In this document: positions 43,199-55,529 of the stretch, piece by piece
How positions within the stretch are numbered: the first letter of the stretch is position 1
Layout of the letters: every line of letters begins with the position of its first letter
Assembly: GCF_050947875.1 (NCBI RefSeq)
Contig: NC_134576.1
Span: forward strand, 55,804,255-55,868,254
Length of the DNA: 64,000 bases
Source: Dermacentor variabilis
Taxonomy: Eukaryota > Arthropoda > Arachnida > Ixodida > Ixodidae
Direction: 5' to 3'
Notes under the pieces: model-generated
Databases searched by the model: none
Told to the model about the DNA's origin: nothing
Seen by the model: the letters and a program-made list of their open reading frames with translations, nothing else
Translations under genes and position numbers: made by a program

Positions 43199-43633
43199 TG
43201 GAATCACCTGTTTTCTTTCCCATGCAGGAACACATCCAGGCCACCATCAACAAATCCATCCTCACTACCAACATGAGTCACGGTCAGCCGCTGTGCTTTT
43301 CCCGACGGCTGCTTGAGACCCGTTGTTAAGCCGTGCTAGTACGCGCCGCGTGACGACTTGACTGCCACATCCGCCCAGACATTGCCCACCGTGTGGCCAG
43401 CAGTAACCCGAGTTTCATTAAGATAGAATATCTTGCGCCCTTAATTCGTGTACCGAGCAATCTCATAAAGATAGTTGTGCTCCCCCCCGCAACAAGTTTT
43501 CGCGCTCGATGAGCAAGGAATTTCTCCCGCGTTTCTCGCTCTTCAAGCCGATGTCCTGGAGGAGGCGGCGGATCGTCCACGGCGGAAGGGTCGGCAGATT
43601 ATCTAGGCATGCGGATGCGATTTGTGCAGCGAC

Positions 43634-43690
43634 CTTATGCACGATTGAGCCCCAATCGTGCATAAGACCGCAACGAGGTCCTCGTTGCGG
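43634..43690. repeat. Two adjacent perfect hairpins
   Basis: The first has arms CTTATGCACGATTG and CAATCGTGCATAAG (14 bp, loop AGCCC, 43634-43666). The second has arms CCGCAACGAGG and CCTCGTTGCGG (11 bp, one-base loop, 43668-43690). Confidence 0.95.
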
Positions 43691-44150
43691 CGGAAAAAGC
43701 CGTGAGAGCAGTTTCTTAGTGCGGTCACTGTGAAGCTGTCGTAGGTATGTAGGCGCCTCTTGCAGCCTTCACCTTTGGGCCGCTTCTACGGCGCCGTCCG
43801 TAGTTCTGCGTCGTTTCTTTTTTTTTTTTTTGCCATGAGCCTGACATCAACAACTTTGCCTAACCGGTTAGTTGCCTCACCCGCTCTCAGATCTGCACGA
43901 TCGCAACATTCGGTTGCTCTTTGCGTAGCTTCACACTGTGCAATATTTGCTGAACGCCTCGGCAGAGGGCATTCCCAGTGCCATTTCACTTGAAACACTG
44001 GCTGGGCGTTGTCGGAGCAGCCTGGCACCCCTGAGGCGTACCTGATGACGGTGCAGTCGACGGAGGCGAGCTCGATGAAGAAGGAACGGCAGATGCATAA
44101 TCGTGCTCGGCGAGAAACGCTTCCGCAGGAGAGACGTCCATGTTGGAAAC

Positions 44151-46548
44151 TAAGCCCCGAATACATTTCTGCAGGCAAAATGTTTTTGTGATGCAGTAAA
44201 CGATAATAATAATTATTCGGTATAAACATCTATTGCAAAACGTCACAGATTTTGCAGTGTTCTGCAAAACTGTGACAAATTGTGGCTTTTCCTTCTTGTG
44301 AAGATGTGTGGCCACAGACTAGGATTTTGCGTTTCAAGTGTTTTGCAAGATATAGCCTTTCACCGTTCCACTGTAATACACGGGTGAAAACACATAAAAT
44401 AAAGCGAATATAATTCTTTTTGTAGTTAACGCCTAATTTAGATATTATGGAAAGTTTGAAGTACGGTGTATTTGCAGCCTCACGTAGAAAGAGTTGCTGG
44501 CAGTTATGAGGGCGTGGCCCGGGCTTCACTGCACACTTAGTTGCACCCGACTAATGTCACCGCAGTGGTTTGTTCAGAGGAAAAGGAAAAACTGCACGCA
44601 TATGGTTGGAGAGGTCCAAGGAATACGACGACTCAAAAGCTGCTTTACCGGCACGCGTTTCATGGCTGGGCAGAGGCCCTAATGACAGCTGAAAAGGCCC
44701 ACCCTCTGACACGCCAGGGAAAGGCGATGACTGGAGGGATCTGAGAAGAGGGTACCTTTCTCCCAGGACAAGCAGAAGTATTCCACCCTCACGGAATGTG
44801 GACAGGCCTTTGGCGACACAAGGAATTCGTCATGAACACTGCCGTCGAAACCGCAAACGACGTCCGGCCAGTTCGGCAAACTTGGGCTGTGCTCATGATA
44901 CGTCCAGCATCTGATGACACGGTTGCCTGAAGTGTATGGTTGTTCGAACGGACTCTTGAGGTTTTTGAAGTCTGATCTATTTCTGACAAGCAAAGAAAGA
45001 ACCAAATAAAAGCTGGAAACGCAGCTTGAAACAGGCTCAGCCCCCTTATGTTACAAGGCTTCGCATTTCGGAGCTAAAAGGCGGCTTCTAGAAAAATACA
45101 TCACTTTGCAGAAAGGCAACATGAACCTAGTTCAAAATATAGAAATAAAAAGAAAGATTTCAAAACTATTTCAAAGCATTTCACGTGATTTCACGCATCA
45201 CAAAGCTGGACACAGGGAGAAATAATGTATTAGACGATAAAAATTTCAACAAAGCAAGAAATCTTGTTGTCAATACATAGAAAGCAGCAATGCAAACTAA
45301 TGTGTATCGATTAATTATAAGTGCCATATAAACTAGGTATATCTGTTTTGCTGACATGCTCAACTGATGATCACCAGACAAGTAATCCGAAATTTTGTGT
45401 GTCTGATGTCGTGTTGTAGCGGCTCCATATTCTTGGTCAGCTAGGAATTTTTACGGCTGCTGTGGCTTCAGCGAGCAAGGCAGTATGGCTCGCATGTTGG
45501 TCAGAACGCGCATGTACCTTGGATTATGAATAAGCCCTAAGGAAATGCAGCAAACAGGCTCCTAGTACTTAGGTAGGACGTGAGAGCTGGCTTATGCAGC
45601 TTTGCTGTCTCTGATGTATCAGCTGCTCATTTTGTATTGCATCGGCGATTGATATTTTCAAGCAACGCATCATCTGCCACGTGCACATCCTGCCCGGGAT
45701 GTCCACCTCGTGCTAGCGAATGTAAGACAATTCATGCTTACAGCCATTACTTCCTTATACACATCTCTGTCTGATGGCACCAACGCTGGCCCAGAGCCTG
45801 CCACTGGGTTGCCTCAGAGGCCACAATCGAATGGAGGCTGTTTCCCTGCGTTTCTTCGCATCTATTCTGTGCGAATCTCGAAGGTGTCGCCGCTGCAGGT
45901 GGCTGCTTTTGCTTGCTTTTGAGAGATGGCGCCACAATAGAAAATCACCCATGCGCCCTCTCGCGGTTAGGGATTAGTTTTGTATATTTTCTCGCTCACC
46001 AGCTCATGCCTTAGCAGGTCGTCGTGTTCGGTGGTGCTGCGCGACTCATATTGCCTCTGAGTGCAAACGATGTAAACCGCGAATGACGCCATGTAGCTTG
46101 CCCTCGCCGGTCCTGAAGCTTTTCCATCAGTGATTGTGGAGTTCCCGTGAAAATCATTTCCTCGTCATTTTCATCTTTCACGTGCTGCCGTTTTCAGGAG
46201 GTCTGGTAAGTGCAGTCTTACTTTGTCATCACTTTCTGCACAGTGAATGCATTTTCATTTTTGTTTTCCTCTAGTACGCTGCATGCACAATGAATGAAAT
46301 AAGCTCTATCCGTGAGACGGCGGCAGAATCAACAGGGCAGCCGCGCCATGTTGCTCTTCGTGTTATTTCCGCAGTGAAAGAGACACACTGGCACAATATC
46401 TTGCTCGAACTTGGAATGCGTATTGTGGAAGCCACCGTGCAGATTTATTCAGCACACCATGCGTTAACGTGCAAGAGGTGGTGCTTCTTGCCGTAGGTGC
46501 TTCCCTATTTAAGAGAAAGTCTACTATGGTCTGTGCGTGAAAAAGAAA
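44151..46548. other. Unassigned DNA
   Basis: Several short frames (for example 44541-44744 plus, 44679-45005 minus, 46290-46496 plus), none with a motif I know. A near-perfect hairpin with one unpaired base lies at about 44241-44276 (GTCACAGATTTTGCAG against its complement). Confidence 0.4.
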
Positions 46549-46870
46549 ATGGCGGCATTATGTTCGACCGTTCAGTGTTTCGCCGCAAGAGTCACGCAAG
46601 AAACAAACCGTGCGATCAGAAAGTTGTCCACCTTAGGTTCTCCATTCCTCGGGTGATCAAGCATCGCTGCCAAAAAACCGGAAGGGCTATCAGCAACGAC
46701 AAGCGTGGAGATGTTTGGCCGCATGAACCATCCTGGACACGGATCACATCTTGACAAATGAAGAAGTCTCCGGTAAACAGTGCGTTTTTCGAGAAGCCTG
46801 TGATGGAAATACGAGACTGTTGCCACAGGCTGTCCTAATATGCTTTTTTCACGTGGTTACTTTTGTTTTG
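46549..46870 (+). pseudogene. THAP-domain relic
   Basis: Starts MAALCSTVQCFA, giving the Cys pair of a THAP finger. With one phase change it continues VVHLRFSIPRVIKHRCQKTG and RAISNDKRGDVWPHEPSW, which matches the spacing of the middle of the domain (basic region, then W). A CxxH end is not clear because of a further stop near 46754. No transposase domain follows. Confidence 0.45.
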
Positions 46871-47702
46871 TTGCTTGGTTTTGTGTTGTTTTCTCTTCCT
46901 GTCACATGGTTCGCGGAGTGTATGAGTAGGCATCTGAGTCACAAAATAAACCTTCAGTTGGAAGTTAGCGCTGACCCTGTTCTCCGTCCATTTTCATTAC
47001 CCCTTCCACCTCCCTTCGTTTGGTTGTTCTGAGCTGCGATACAAGCCTAAAGAAACCCTTCCTTGCGTTCTCGCATACCGGATCTCGAGAATCGCGTGAT
47101 GCATACGTGACGGGCCTAGCCTGCCTTTTCAAAACTTCCTGTGCCTCTTCCTTGGAATTTCGTGTTGCTGCTGCTGATATCGGCACAATGCGTCGGGGGC
47201 GGGGGGAAAGGGGGTCAGAGGGAATCGGAGAGGGATGTTGCTGCGGCAAACCAACCCCTCCTAGACAAGAAGGCCTGAGTGCTTGGCGAGTGACCTCATG
47301 GAGAAGAGGCCATCAGCACGATCGGGGATACGGGTTGAATGAAGGGAGAGCGGCTTGGTTCACCTAGCAGCCTTATGCTTTTATTGACCACTCCACACTT
47401 TTTCTTCAGTCTAAACTGCGGAATGAGCAGCAGGCACCTTAGAAAGCATTTATTTAGAGGCACAGATACAAAACAGCTTTGTAAAACATGTGCAGGTATT
47501 GGTTCCAGCAGCTTTTTATAGCGTCCCGCTTTGTCGTCTTTGTAATGTACGTTGTTTGTGCATTGTAATAATTATTATTATTTATTATACCCCACACATC
47601 CTACCTATTACTTCATATAAATTGAATCCATAAATAGTTTTTCTTCCGTATTTCTGTTTCTATGGTTTTTTATGGCGCGGCAATGATGAACGTAACGCAC
47701 TC
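46871..47702. other. Unassigned DNA
   Basis: Short frames only. Purine-rich stretch at 47190-47235 and ATT-rich simple DNA at 47565-47590. Confidence 0.4.
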
Positions 47703-49163
47703 TATTAGCTTCACAATTGCGTATGAACAATTTAATTGGGGACACATGTACTTATTGCAATCTAGATTATGCTTAAATGAATAATTTCGCTGTCGACGTA
47801 CTAATTACCACAGTGCGCTAATTTACAACAACTCAAATAAGTATAGAAATGGAATATAAAACATTCGTGCAGCTATTTACAAGGAAACAGCTGCCTTATT
47901 GCGCAGAGTTTCAGCTTTTCTCTTCCTTGCATTAGCATTGGCATTCAATATTTTGTCATTCATCTTGCAGCAGTAGTTCTTCAATAAAATATTTGTGCTA
48001 CACCGCAAAATTTGCCTTAACACAAATTTACATTTGTGTCCATCCTAGCAAGCGTCGAACTCTGAGGGATCATCACTGACGAGCAGTTCAAACGTGAGGT
48101 CAGTGACTAAACGACGTTGGTTTGGCAGATTAGTAAATTCCTCTTCCTGAATGTAGACTTCTTGCTTGTTATAATTTGCATCAGGTCTTCTAGGCTTAGA
48201 ATCTTATCTGCTTCCTTCTCCTTGCCGAAGGCTTCCGGAGACGCTTCACACGCTTTCTCCAAAGAAGCAGCTTCAAGACGCATGCGCTTGGAATCAGAAT
48301 CCTCCCTCGAGGTGCTTGGCTTCGAAAGATAAGGTGGGCATTGAGGAAACTGCGCCTGGACGATGACGCAGGCGTGAGAGAGTGGTGCAGTGACGGTGTG
48401 CCTTAAGGTCGTCGAGATGAGAGAACTCCCGCACGATGTCGGCCTCAATGAAGTGAAGTTCAGAAACCTAGAAGGAAGTTAAAAGTTGTTTTAAATTTTA
48501 TTCTAACATTCCTGATTTAAAGGAACGTTCTGTAATTGAGCAATTAGCCTTCTCGTATTTTTCAAAAGTAACTATTTAAAGAAGTGCTGAACTTCTAACC
48601 CTGGAGTGCGGCGATACAATGAAATCTGCACGTGGTATCGCCCTAATCCATGCACTCTGGGCTTCTTCATCTTGCGGGAACTTCAAGACGTGATTTTTCT
48701 CCCCCGATTTGTAATTGCTGCGGCAATTTGGCACGCCGCACTTATTAGGCATATCTGCACTGCACATTCCGGGGCAATGAAGACTCGCGATACACACAAT
48801 CGCAAGAACAGCACAAGTGTTGAGACTGCATGCACTGGTCACGTCTAGAAAAAAAAAAGATGTGCGTTCGAAAGCATGCGGCAGCATGGCCGAGCAGGCC
48901 GGGACTTGTTTATCCCCGAAGCTATTCAAGGAGCAGCAGGGCTCGTGGAACTAATCGAATTGCTGTCGCCGCCGTGGTCGCCTCGGTCTTCTTCGAATAG
49001 CCGGGATTAACTACTGTATATCTTCCGCGCTTCTTTTTAACACGTGCGCGCCGCTAGTAGCTTCGCAGGGCGCTGCAGGAACTTCTATGTTGGCCTCTTC
49101 TGCGTGACGTAGCTCAAGGGGAGAGGGTCAGCCAGAAGGCCTTAAGTTCTCTAGAGGGTGTTG
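47703..49163 (-). mobile_element. P-superfamily element, 5' fragment (second copy)
   Basis: Collinear with 9944-10654 plus 16186-16453. It preserves the uninterrupted junction at GCCGGGAC (48898-48905), keeps the THAP exon lost from the first copy, and ends at GAGGGTGTTG like it. The transposase catalytic part is absent; the fragment stops on the left at ~47703. Confidence 0.8.
48107..48752 (-). pseudogene. THAP-domain exons of the P-superfamily element
   Basis: Exon 1 (48752-48600) starts MPNKCGVPNCRSNYKSGEKN and continues VLKFPQDEEAQSAWIRAIPR, then HSR. A 132-bp intron (48599-48468; GTTAGA donor, TTCTAG acceptor) joins in phase to VSELHFIEADIVREF. THAP fingers use Cys-Cys...Cys-xx-His. Here the third ligand is Ser (TCT), leaving CGVPNC and the His, so zinc binding would be lost. 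After SMPTLSFEAKHLEG a one-base shift leads into DSDSKRMRLEAASLEKA, a basic NLS-like stretch. The role in an intact element is sequence-specific DNA binding by the transposase. Confidence 0.8.
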
Positions 49164-49177
49164 GGAAAACTGGCATG

Positions 49178-50085
49178 CACCCTACCGCATCGAATGCGCA
49201 CAATGCCCTCTGCAGCCCCCTGAGCTTCGCCACATTAGCATGTTGACAGGTGTAATTATCCGTGACTCCCCTCAAAAGCATTGGAGAAACTGCATCGTTT
49301 CCTTTTCCACGAACGCGCCAGTCCAGGGGGGGGGGGCGTAAATAGAGCTATAGGGAGGAGGGAGGAGAAGTGCCAGTTCGCATACAAGTTAGGGGGAGGG
49401 CTGACTTGGATAAGCTTGAGTTCTAGGCACGGTACAGTACGTTCCTGCTATTTCTGAGAAAGTAAAGCCATGCAAACATGTCAAGCGGAAAATTACGCTG
49501 GGCGTGCGGAAGTGCCTAGTGACACTACGGAAGCGGTCTACCATCGGATCGACACTTCTGTGCCTGCCGAGGTAGCTTTGCGGCTACGACATTGCTTTCG
49601 CGGATTTTATGCGGACGGCGACAGCCGCATTTCGACGTGGGCGAACTAGGAAAGCACGTGCAGTTCTTCTTTCGGACATGTAAAGAACATCATGGTGTCA
49701 AAATTAATGCGGAGTCCGCCACTACGGCGTCCCCAATAATGTGATTCCGGTTTGGCACGTACAGCACCATAACCCAATTCAAGTTGAATACGTCTGCCAC
49801 GATGCGATGTGCAGTGTGATGCACTGACAATGCTCAACCCTCTCAGAGTTCATGAAATCTGGCGCACAACACCGCCTCAACAGACAGCTCTGTCTATGTG
49901 TTCTCTGTACAACGCAATCAAACATCAGTGGTGCACAAAAGGTAACGTTCAACATTTACTCGCCACACTCGTTTGTAGATTAAACCTTGACATTAAGCTT
50001 TCGACATCAACATCATATCTAATTGTCCTCAATAGAAGCAACCAGCACAGAAAGCTTCGCTGGAATTGAATCCCACAGTGCTTGG
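49178..50085 (-). repeat. ~0.9-kb inverted relative of the repeat at 29310-30343
   Basis: The reverse complement aligns with 29310-30240 through many blocks (GAGAGGGTTGAGCAT, GTGTGGCGAGT, GGAGTCACGGATA, GAGGGCATTGTG) with clearly higher divergence than between copies A and B. Contains a poly-G run of 11 (49326-49336). Confidence 0.7.
49561..49775 (+). repeat. Ruka-type SINE within the inverted repeat
   Basis: Blocks GACAGCCGCATTTCGACG, then GTCAAAATTAATGCGGAGTC, then ATAATGTGATTCCGGTTTGG and CCATAACCCAATTC. Its position inside the larger repeat matches the antisense SINE at 29632-29830. Confidence 0.75.
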
Positions 50086-53000
50086 GATATGCATAATTTT
50101 TTTCTCCTCGTTTCTTCTTTTTTTTTTTGCGCCGCGTTTTCCCTGATGGCCTCACGTGCGAGCGATTGCGATTGTCTCGTGCCGCGCAGTGCAGGACTTT
50201 GCGCACTGTGCACGAGGACACCTGACTAGCGGTGTAAGTCAGTGCTACACGAATACTGAGGCAGACACACGCGGATCACACAGCATGATGCCGCGCTGCA
50301 ACGCGGTAGAAAAGGACATAGTTTCGGTGTCTGCACGCATGACTGCACGACATGGGAACAAGCAGACGAAACGGAAGTGCATGTGTTTTGTTGCTGTGCG
50401 AATCAAAACAAAAAACATGCAGACATTCGGTGTTTGTGTTTTATTTGTTCTCTAGTCTTTAATTCGCCCGTTCAAGCAAGATATTACATAAATAACAGAT
50501 GCTGCCTTGAATTATTGAAGTCACGTGTCACCACGAGCCCTGTCAGAGTGCAAACACGTTTACGTCATCCTCCGGCTTGGAGGGCGGCGGACGCGAGGTA
50601 AAGAGGGAAACGGCGTTCGATTTGAAGTTTCAGGTCTTCCCGCGGCGTGTAGCGATGTAATACTTTGCACACACGATCGTTATCGCGCAATGTATACTCT
50701 GCGCTTGTCAGCTCAAAGTGGCGCGGCGTGGTCCTTTAAGGGAACTATCACTTTAATGTGGTTGGCAAATGTTCGAAGTTTACAATACGAAGAAAAATGC
50801 TTCACTAGTTATCCGTATTTCAAGAGAAACTTTGGTATTTTAGAATATCAAGAAATCACCAAATACATCGCAACAATCGACTGTTAAATTGGAGGTCCCA
50901 CTCCGGCAGCACGAGCCCTCGGTTTTCAGCACTTTTGGAGCACCCGTGGGGGCTGTTGTTCTTGGATTATAACGTTGCAGTATATATAATTAAGGAGCCT
51001 ATTTCTTGTAGATTCTAAATATACGCATTATAAACAAGGGGACTTATATAGTCTACAAATAAATGCCCAAGAACAAGCAACATACGTGGTTTTTCCTGTA
51101 TCAGTTGTGACCATACTTAGACGAAACTACGGCACTTACTGCATTGCAGCTGGCTCTAGCTTTAGGACATACTTATCTGTTGCCTTGCTGTAGCAAAATG
51201 ATGTGTAGTTTTGAGCTTCTGGCCAATTTGATTTTGAATATTGGCATATATATCAACTTCTGCTTGCGGCAAACTTACTGTGAAAGAAGCTAAATACTGG
51301 AGAAATTATATCGTTAAACTTTTATTTAGGGCGCAAACTGATATGCCTTTATTAATTTTCCTATTGATACGAACGAAATAATGCAACATTCAGAATTCTG
51401 CTCCTACTTGGACCCATCTTATGTTGAGGTCCTCAAGCTACTAAGCTGCGTTTTTTTTTTAATGAGATAAATGAGAAACCCGAATTCAATATCCCAACGG
51501 ATGCTTTTCAAATGAAGGGAACAGAAACGGGGTGCGGAACGTCCGAATTTTGCGATTTTTCTTCCGTTGGTAACATCGATCAAGTCGAGAGAGTTTTCAA
51601 ATCGTACCATAATTTAAGGACTCCTAGCTCGCCCACTAGAAGCTATGACCATTTGTTAGTGCAATACACTATGACACGTCGGCGCAAATTGTCCACGATG
51701 AAAGACTCAATGTGTCATTACTACCCGCACTTTGAGGAGTCTCCGAAAAAAAAAGCAACTATTTTTAAAAGCTTGCAGGTTGACAAAAAATAAGGAGGCT
51801 TCAAAGTAAGTGAAACAATGGAGGACAAGCAGAGAAATCAACGAGGCGTGTAGAAAGACAAATGCGTCTAACTGCATCCAATTATTACGGAGTGTTTCGA
51901 AGAGGGTCGACGCCGTTTGACGCACTCGTTAAAACCCTGTTTTACAAAACTAGTTTCACCCGTGCCGCTAATGAGCATGATAAGCAGCAAGAACAAGTCG
52001 CAGTGCGGTCGTATGAAGCAGAGATGGGAATTCGCGTGGAATAATCTGACTTATTTGTCCATCAAGAATATGGTATTTTGTTAGCGTCTCCCTGTGGATT
52101 AGTTGGGAGTGACAGTATCTTGAGGATGAATTGTCGATACATAACAAAAACATGGAGCCATGTTGTCCAGTATTTGATTGTTGTCATTCCTTTTTATAGC
52201 GAAATTCCTGTAGAATCAGATTATGGGTGCGACGCCAATGTTGTGCATTCTCAAAGCAAGAGAGCTCAGTCGATCGCTCAAATGCATCGGACGCGATATG
52301 TCTGTAAATAACGCATGACTGACTCATGATTTCAGATTTGGCTGTCATCCCCTGACCCTGTTTAACAAAAGGGCTCATTGGCATGAGAAAAAGTGAGAAC
52401 GTTGACCCCTACCGGCAGTGTTTTCCGTTGGTCTTTACCGGCTTTCTGCACCGAAAGCAAAACTGTTCGTTCGCAGCGCCTAGTCGAAAGGAGGGGCCCA
52501 TCCTGGATTAACACAGAGAAAATGGCAGCACGCATGTAAGCATGTTCCCAACAGGACATGTTTAGCGGGTTTTTGAGAAGAATAATTTTACCGACTCGTG
52601 TGACGCTTCTCGTCTGACATGATGGAACATTGACGGCAGGGGTGATTCGAGGAAAAACTGCGCTGTTTATAACAAGGTCACGTTTTCAATACCCGGCCGC
52701 ATTTTGATATTACTAATTAACTAATAACCAAATAACGAAATCTGTTCCACAGGAGTGCGCCTTCTTGACCTTTACATTTTTAACGTGCATGAAGACGGCA
52801 GCCACTCTTGAAGAGCAGGCGAGAGCGCACGTGATGGAAACTGTGTCCAAGACAGCTCTGGCCACGCAATGCGAGAGTGTGCTGAGTTACTGTCGTAAAC
52901 AGCTCTGTCCATGCGGCTTATCCGAGCCTTTGTGCCTATCTGAGGAGTGGTGGCTTCACACCTTGCCGGTACGTAGGCGTTATTAGAAAACTTGGCGAAG

Positions 53001-53633
53001 GCAGCACGACGATTGCGCTACTTTGTACACCGTTTTTAAGAAATTCAAATAATGTAAACAGCCCTCTTGTTGTTTAATCGCTTTCCATTCTTTGTACTGT
53101 TTAAGAAATCCCCCTGTTGTCTGATGTTGAGCTCTCAGCCATCCGCATGGTCAGGCCAGCATTATTTCCCTGTGCCTTTTGTGCTCACAACCACGATGAA
53201 GATCCGTGCCTTGTCCCCACTCGTAGTAAATGCGGCGCGACGGTCAAGAAGACGACCGCAAAGATAGGAAAAGTCGAAAAAGAAACTGGACACCGACTCA
53301 TTGGTGTTTTCGAGGCACGTCTCATTGTCGCGGAGACACTCAGGTGGATAGACGACGGTGCTTTTCTTTTACGTCGTGATCATCGACTTGCGTTGCTAAG
53401 GCGACCTGTAGTGAGCCTCACGTCGAGAAGGAATTTGTCGTAGTATTGCTCACTTGTATTCGTAACCAAACCACTTGAAGTAACACGACAATTTGTTCCC
53501 TGCAGCAGTCATCGCAAAAGCTATGTTCGTGTGCGGGGCAAAAGGGAGAGGCATGTCTTTTTTTCAACCAAGGCAGGTCGCCTTTTACAATGTGTAACGT
53601 CTGTGTTGCAGCTGCAAAGACAATTTATTTTTC
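50086..53633. other. Unassigned DNA
   Basis: About 3.5 kb without a supported gene. Open frames are short and lack motifs (the longest, 50525-50887 plus, lies in GC-rich then AT-rich DNA). The stretch 50600-50750 has the look of a shared tick repeat, but no second copy is in the window. Confidence 0.4.
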
Positions 53634-53700
53634 GTGGATGGATTAATGGATATGGTTGAATCCTTGAAATTTGGCAAAGGCGCACACCACCTAGCCGTGA
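53634..53700 (-). repeat. Possible LINE 3' tail fragment
   Basis: GGATGGATTAATGGATATGG followed by GTTGAATCCTTGAAATTTGG and CACCACCTAGCC resembles the reverse complement of the LINE end at 60710-60767. Short and diverged. Confidence 0.3.
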
Positions 53701-54003
53701 CGAGAGATATATTTAATGGACGTTGAAATTTCACTATTACCTTTGTTTCAGCCAGCAATCAGACAACTTCCGTTTGGTTATTTCTACTCGCTTATAGTCT
53801 ATTTTGCCTCAGCTGTGCCTAAACGCCAAGGCTTCGAAAGTCAGCGCTGGGGATTTGCACTGTCAAATTTACGCAGCCACCGACGTAGTCATCGGTCGGT
53901 GAGCCGAAGCGTTGCCTGTGCAACACAATTAAACGCTCTCCCCATTTATAGGTGAGTTTTTTTTTTGTGTTCAAATCGAATAACATTGCTACATTCTGCT
54001 GTA

Positions 54004-54245
54004 AACCCGCCGTGGTTCCTCAGTGGCTATGGTATTGGGCTGCTGAGCACGATGTCGCGGGACCGAATCCCGACCACGGTGGCCGCATTTCGATGCTGGC
54101 GAAATGCGTAAACACCCGTGTACTTCAATTTAGGTGCCCGTGAAAGAAATTCAAGTGGTCCAAATTTGTGGAGCCTTGCACTACGCCTTGCCGCATAATC
54201 AGAAAGTGGTTTTGGCACGTAAAACCCCATAATTTAATTTTTTAA
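54004..54245 (+). repeat. Ruka-type SINE, full length
   Basis: The best preserved copy: tRNA-like head CCGCCGTGGTTCCTCAGTGG, AGCACGATGTCGCGGGACCG, body GGTGGCCGCATTTCGATG, TTTAGGTGCCCGTGAAAG, and tail AGTGGTTTTGGCACGTAAAA, then CCCCATAATTTAATTTTTTAA. A box near 54020 and B-box-like GGGACCGAATCCC near 54058-54070 would give a pol III promoter. Confidence 0.9.
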
Positions 54246-54484
54246 ACATTTAGCTGTTTTTCTTAATTTGCTGACAACAGGTGAGGAGCACAATCAAGTG
54301 GAGAGGGTTTCTATGGAGCCAAGCCAGCGCAGCGAAAATAGATAACCGGATGAGGAATGTGGTGCCGGCGTCTGAAATTGGTCCGCTTGCCTTTAGCTTG
54401 CGGTGGCTGGTGGAAAATCGCGCCGGCGTGCAATGGAAGGTTATGAATCCAGCTGAAAGGGATCGTCGGCAAAGAATGAATGAG
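54246..54484. other. Unassigned DNA with a short open frame
   Basis: A 71-codon plus-strand frame (54281-54496) begins after a CAG|GTGAGG-like site and has ordinary composition (FSLRWLVENRAGVQWKV). No family recognised; could be an exon relic. Confidence 0.25.
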
Positions 54485-54840
54485 TGCTTTATTTGACAGG
54501 ATTAAAGTGTTGCAGTAGCTGCGTGGGTGGGAGGCGATAGACAGATCTACTCGCGGTATAGATCCACCACTTCCACGGCCCTGCGCAGGACGTCGTCCTG
54601 CAGGCCAGGCTCGGAGCTGCTTAAAGCAGCCCCCCGCAGCTGCACACTCTTAAGGCGGGGGAGGGGGGGGGAGGGAGGTGGTCGGGGCATTCCAGAAGTA
54701 TGTTGTTAAAGTTAGCATAAGGGGCTGTGCAAGGACAATAGCTGGGCTGAACGCCTAAAGAAGTCGGTTTCGACAAAGACGGACGTGATTAGAGAAAGCA
54801 GTAATAGCGAAAAAGAGTAGTGGCTATTCCGTAAATTCGT
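54485..54840 (-). pseudogene. LINE ORF2 C terminus with zinc knuckle
   Basis: The minus strand reads YCPCTAPYANFNNILLECPD (Cys/His spacing of a CCHC knuckle), then GLQDDVLRRAVEVVDLYRE and stop TAG at 54547-54549. It is followed by a ~60-bp 3' UTR with AAATAAAG at 54494-54487. Probably the end of the I-like element whose RNase H lies at 55530-56260. Confidence 0.6.
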
Positions 54841-55529
54841 TCAGTATAGCACAGGCTTAAAAAAGTTGCAAGTACATATGATGTTAATGTTGCTTTCACT
54901 GCTCCCTACAAACCAGGTAAGATATGCGCTGCCGTGCAGAGGAAGAAGGAGCAGGTAAAAGGGCAAACAAAAGGAACAGATATTTGTCCAGTGAAGCACA
55001 ATAAGAACAACTGTTTTACTGACTGTCGTATGGGTGTGGTTTATGAAATTCTCTTTAGCTGTGGCCAGTTCTAAGTAGGGAAAACGGGGCGGTGTATCAA
55101 CCAGGCTAATAAAACATAAAAGGTCGTTAACCGGTGGATCGCCTTCTAATCTTTCCCTACGTTGGCAAGATTGTAACTGTGCGCCAGAGTTAGATGAATG
55201 CGCGATATTGTACAGGCATAAGAATGAAGTTTTGCGTCTCATGGTAGAGGCATGGCATATCTATAATGGTTGAAATGGCTGCGTGAGTCCGCCTTCGATT
55301 ACTTAACATAAGGAAGAGATTAATTCCCTTAACAGTTATTTCTCACATAGACTGGCACATGTACCCACCTGACACGTGGTGATACCATTCCAGAGCTTGC
55401 TCAGATGAGTTTTGTATCTTCATTGTTTATCGCCTCAGTGCTCCCTTAAATTGATAGTTTGCGTTCGTGTTGTCCACTTCTCTACTCTTGTGTCTTGTCT
55501 GCACGGCTGACCTCTTTCTTTTCATAATG
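54841..55529. other. Unassigned DNA, possible insert within a LINE
   Basis: Lies between two pieces of what may be one LINE. The 133-codon minus-strand frame (55242-54841) has a hydrophobic middle (FCLPFYLLLLPL) but no family I know. Confidence 0.35.

Larger units (their letters stand above)
42833..44150 (-). pseudogene. Tc1/mariner-like DDE transposase, decayed
   Basis: Minus-strand blocks in order are a Ser/Pro-rich N-terminal segment (about 44116-43986), then KRPKGEGCKRRLHTYDSFTV and GFFRRNED (43770-43680). Next are DNLPTLPPWTIRRLLQDIGL (43600), GHTVGNVWAD (43400), KKTGD and HEEMDGNRVEAWF (43215-43150). Last come PPRSVTVM (43110), YRVDEAGESAGFVVLRLP and FNPI (42930-42860). The final Asp/Glu region and its proline motif match IS630/Tc1/mariner-type proteins as I know them. 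Many frameshifts and stops. Three perfect hairpins interrupt it at 43165-43198, 43634-43666 and 43668-43690. Confidence 0.7.
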
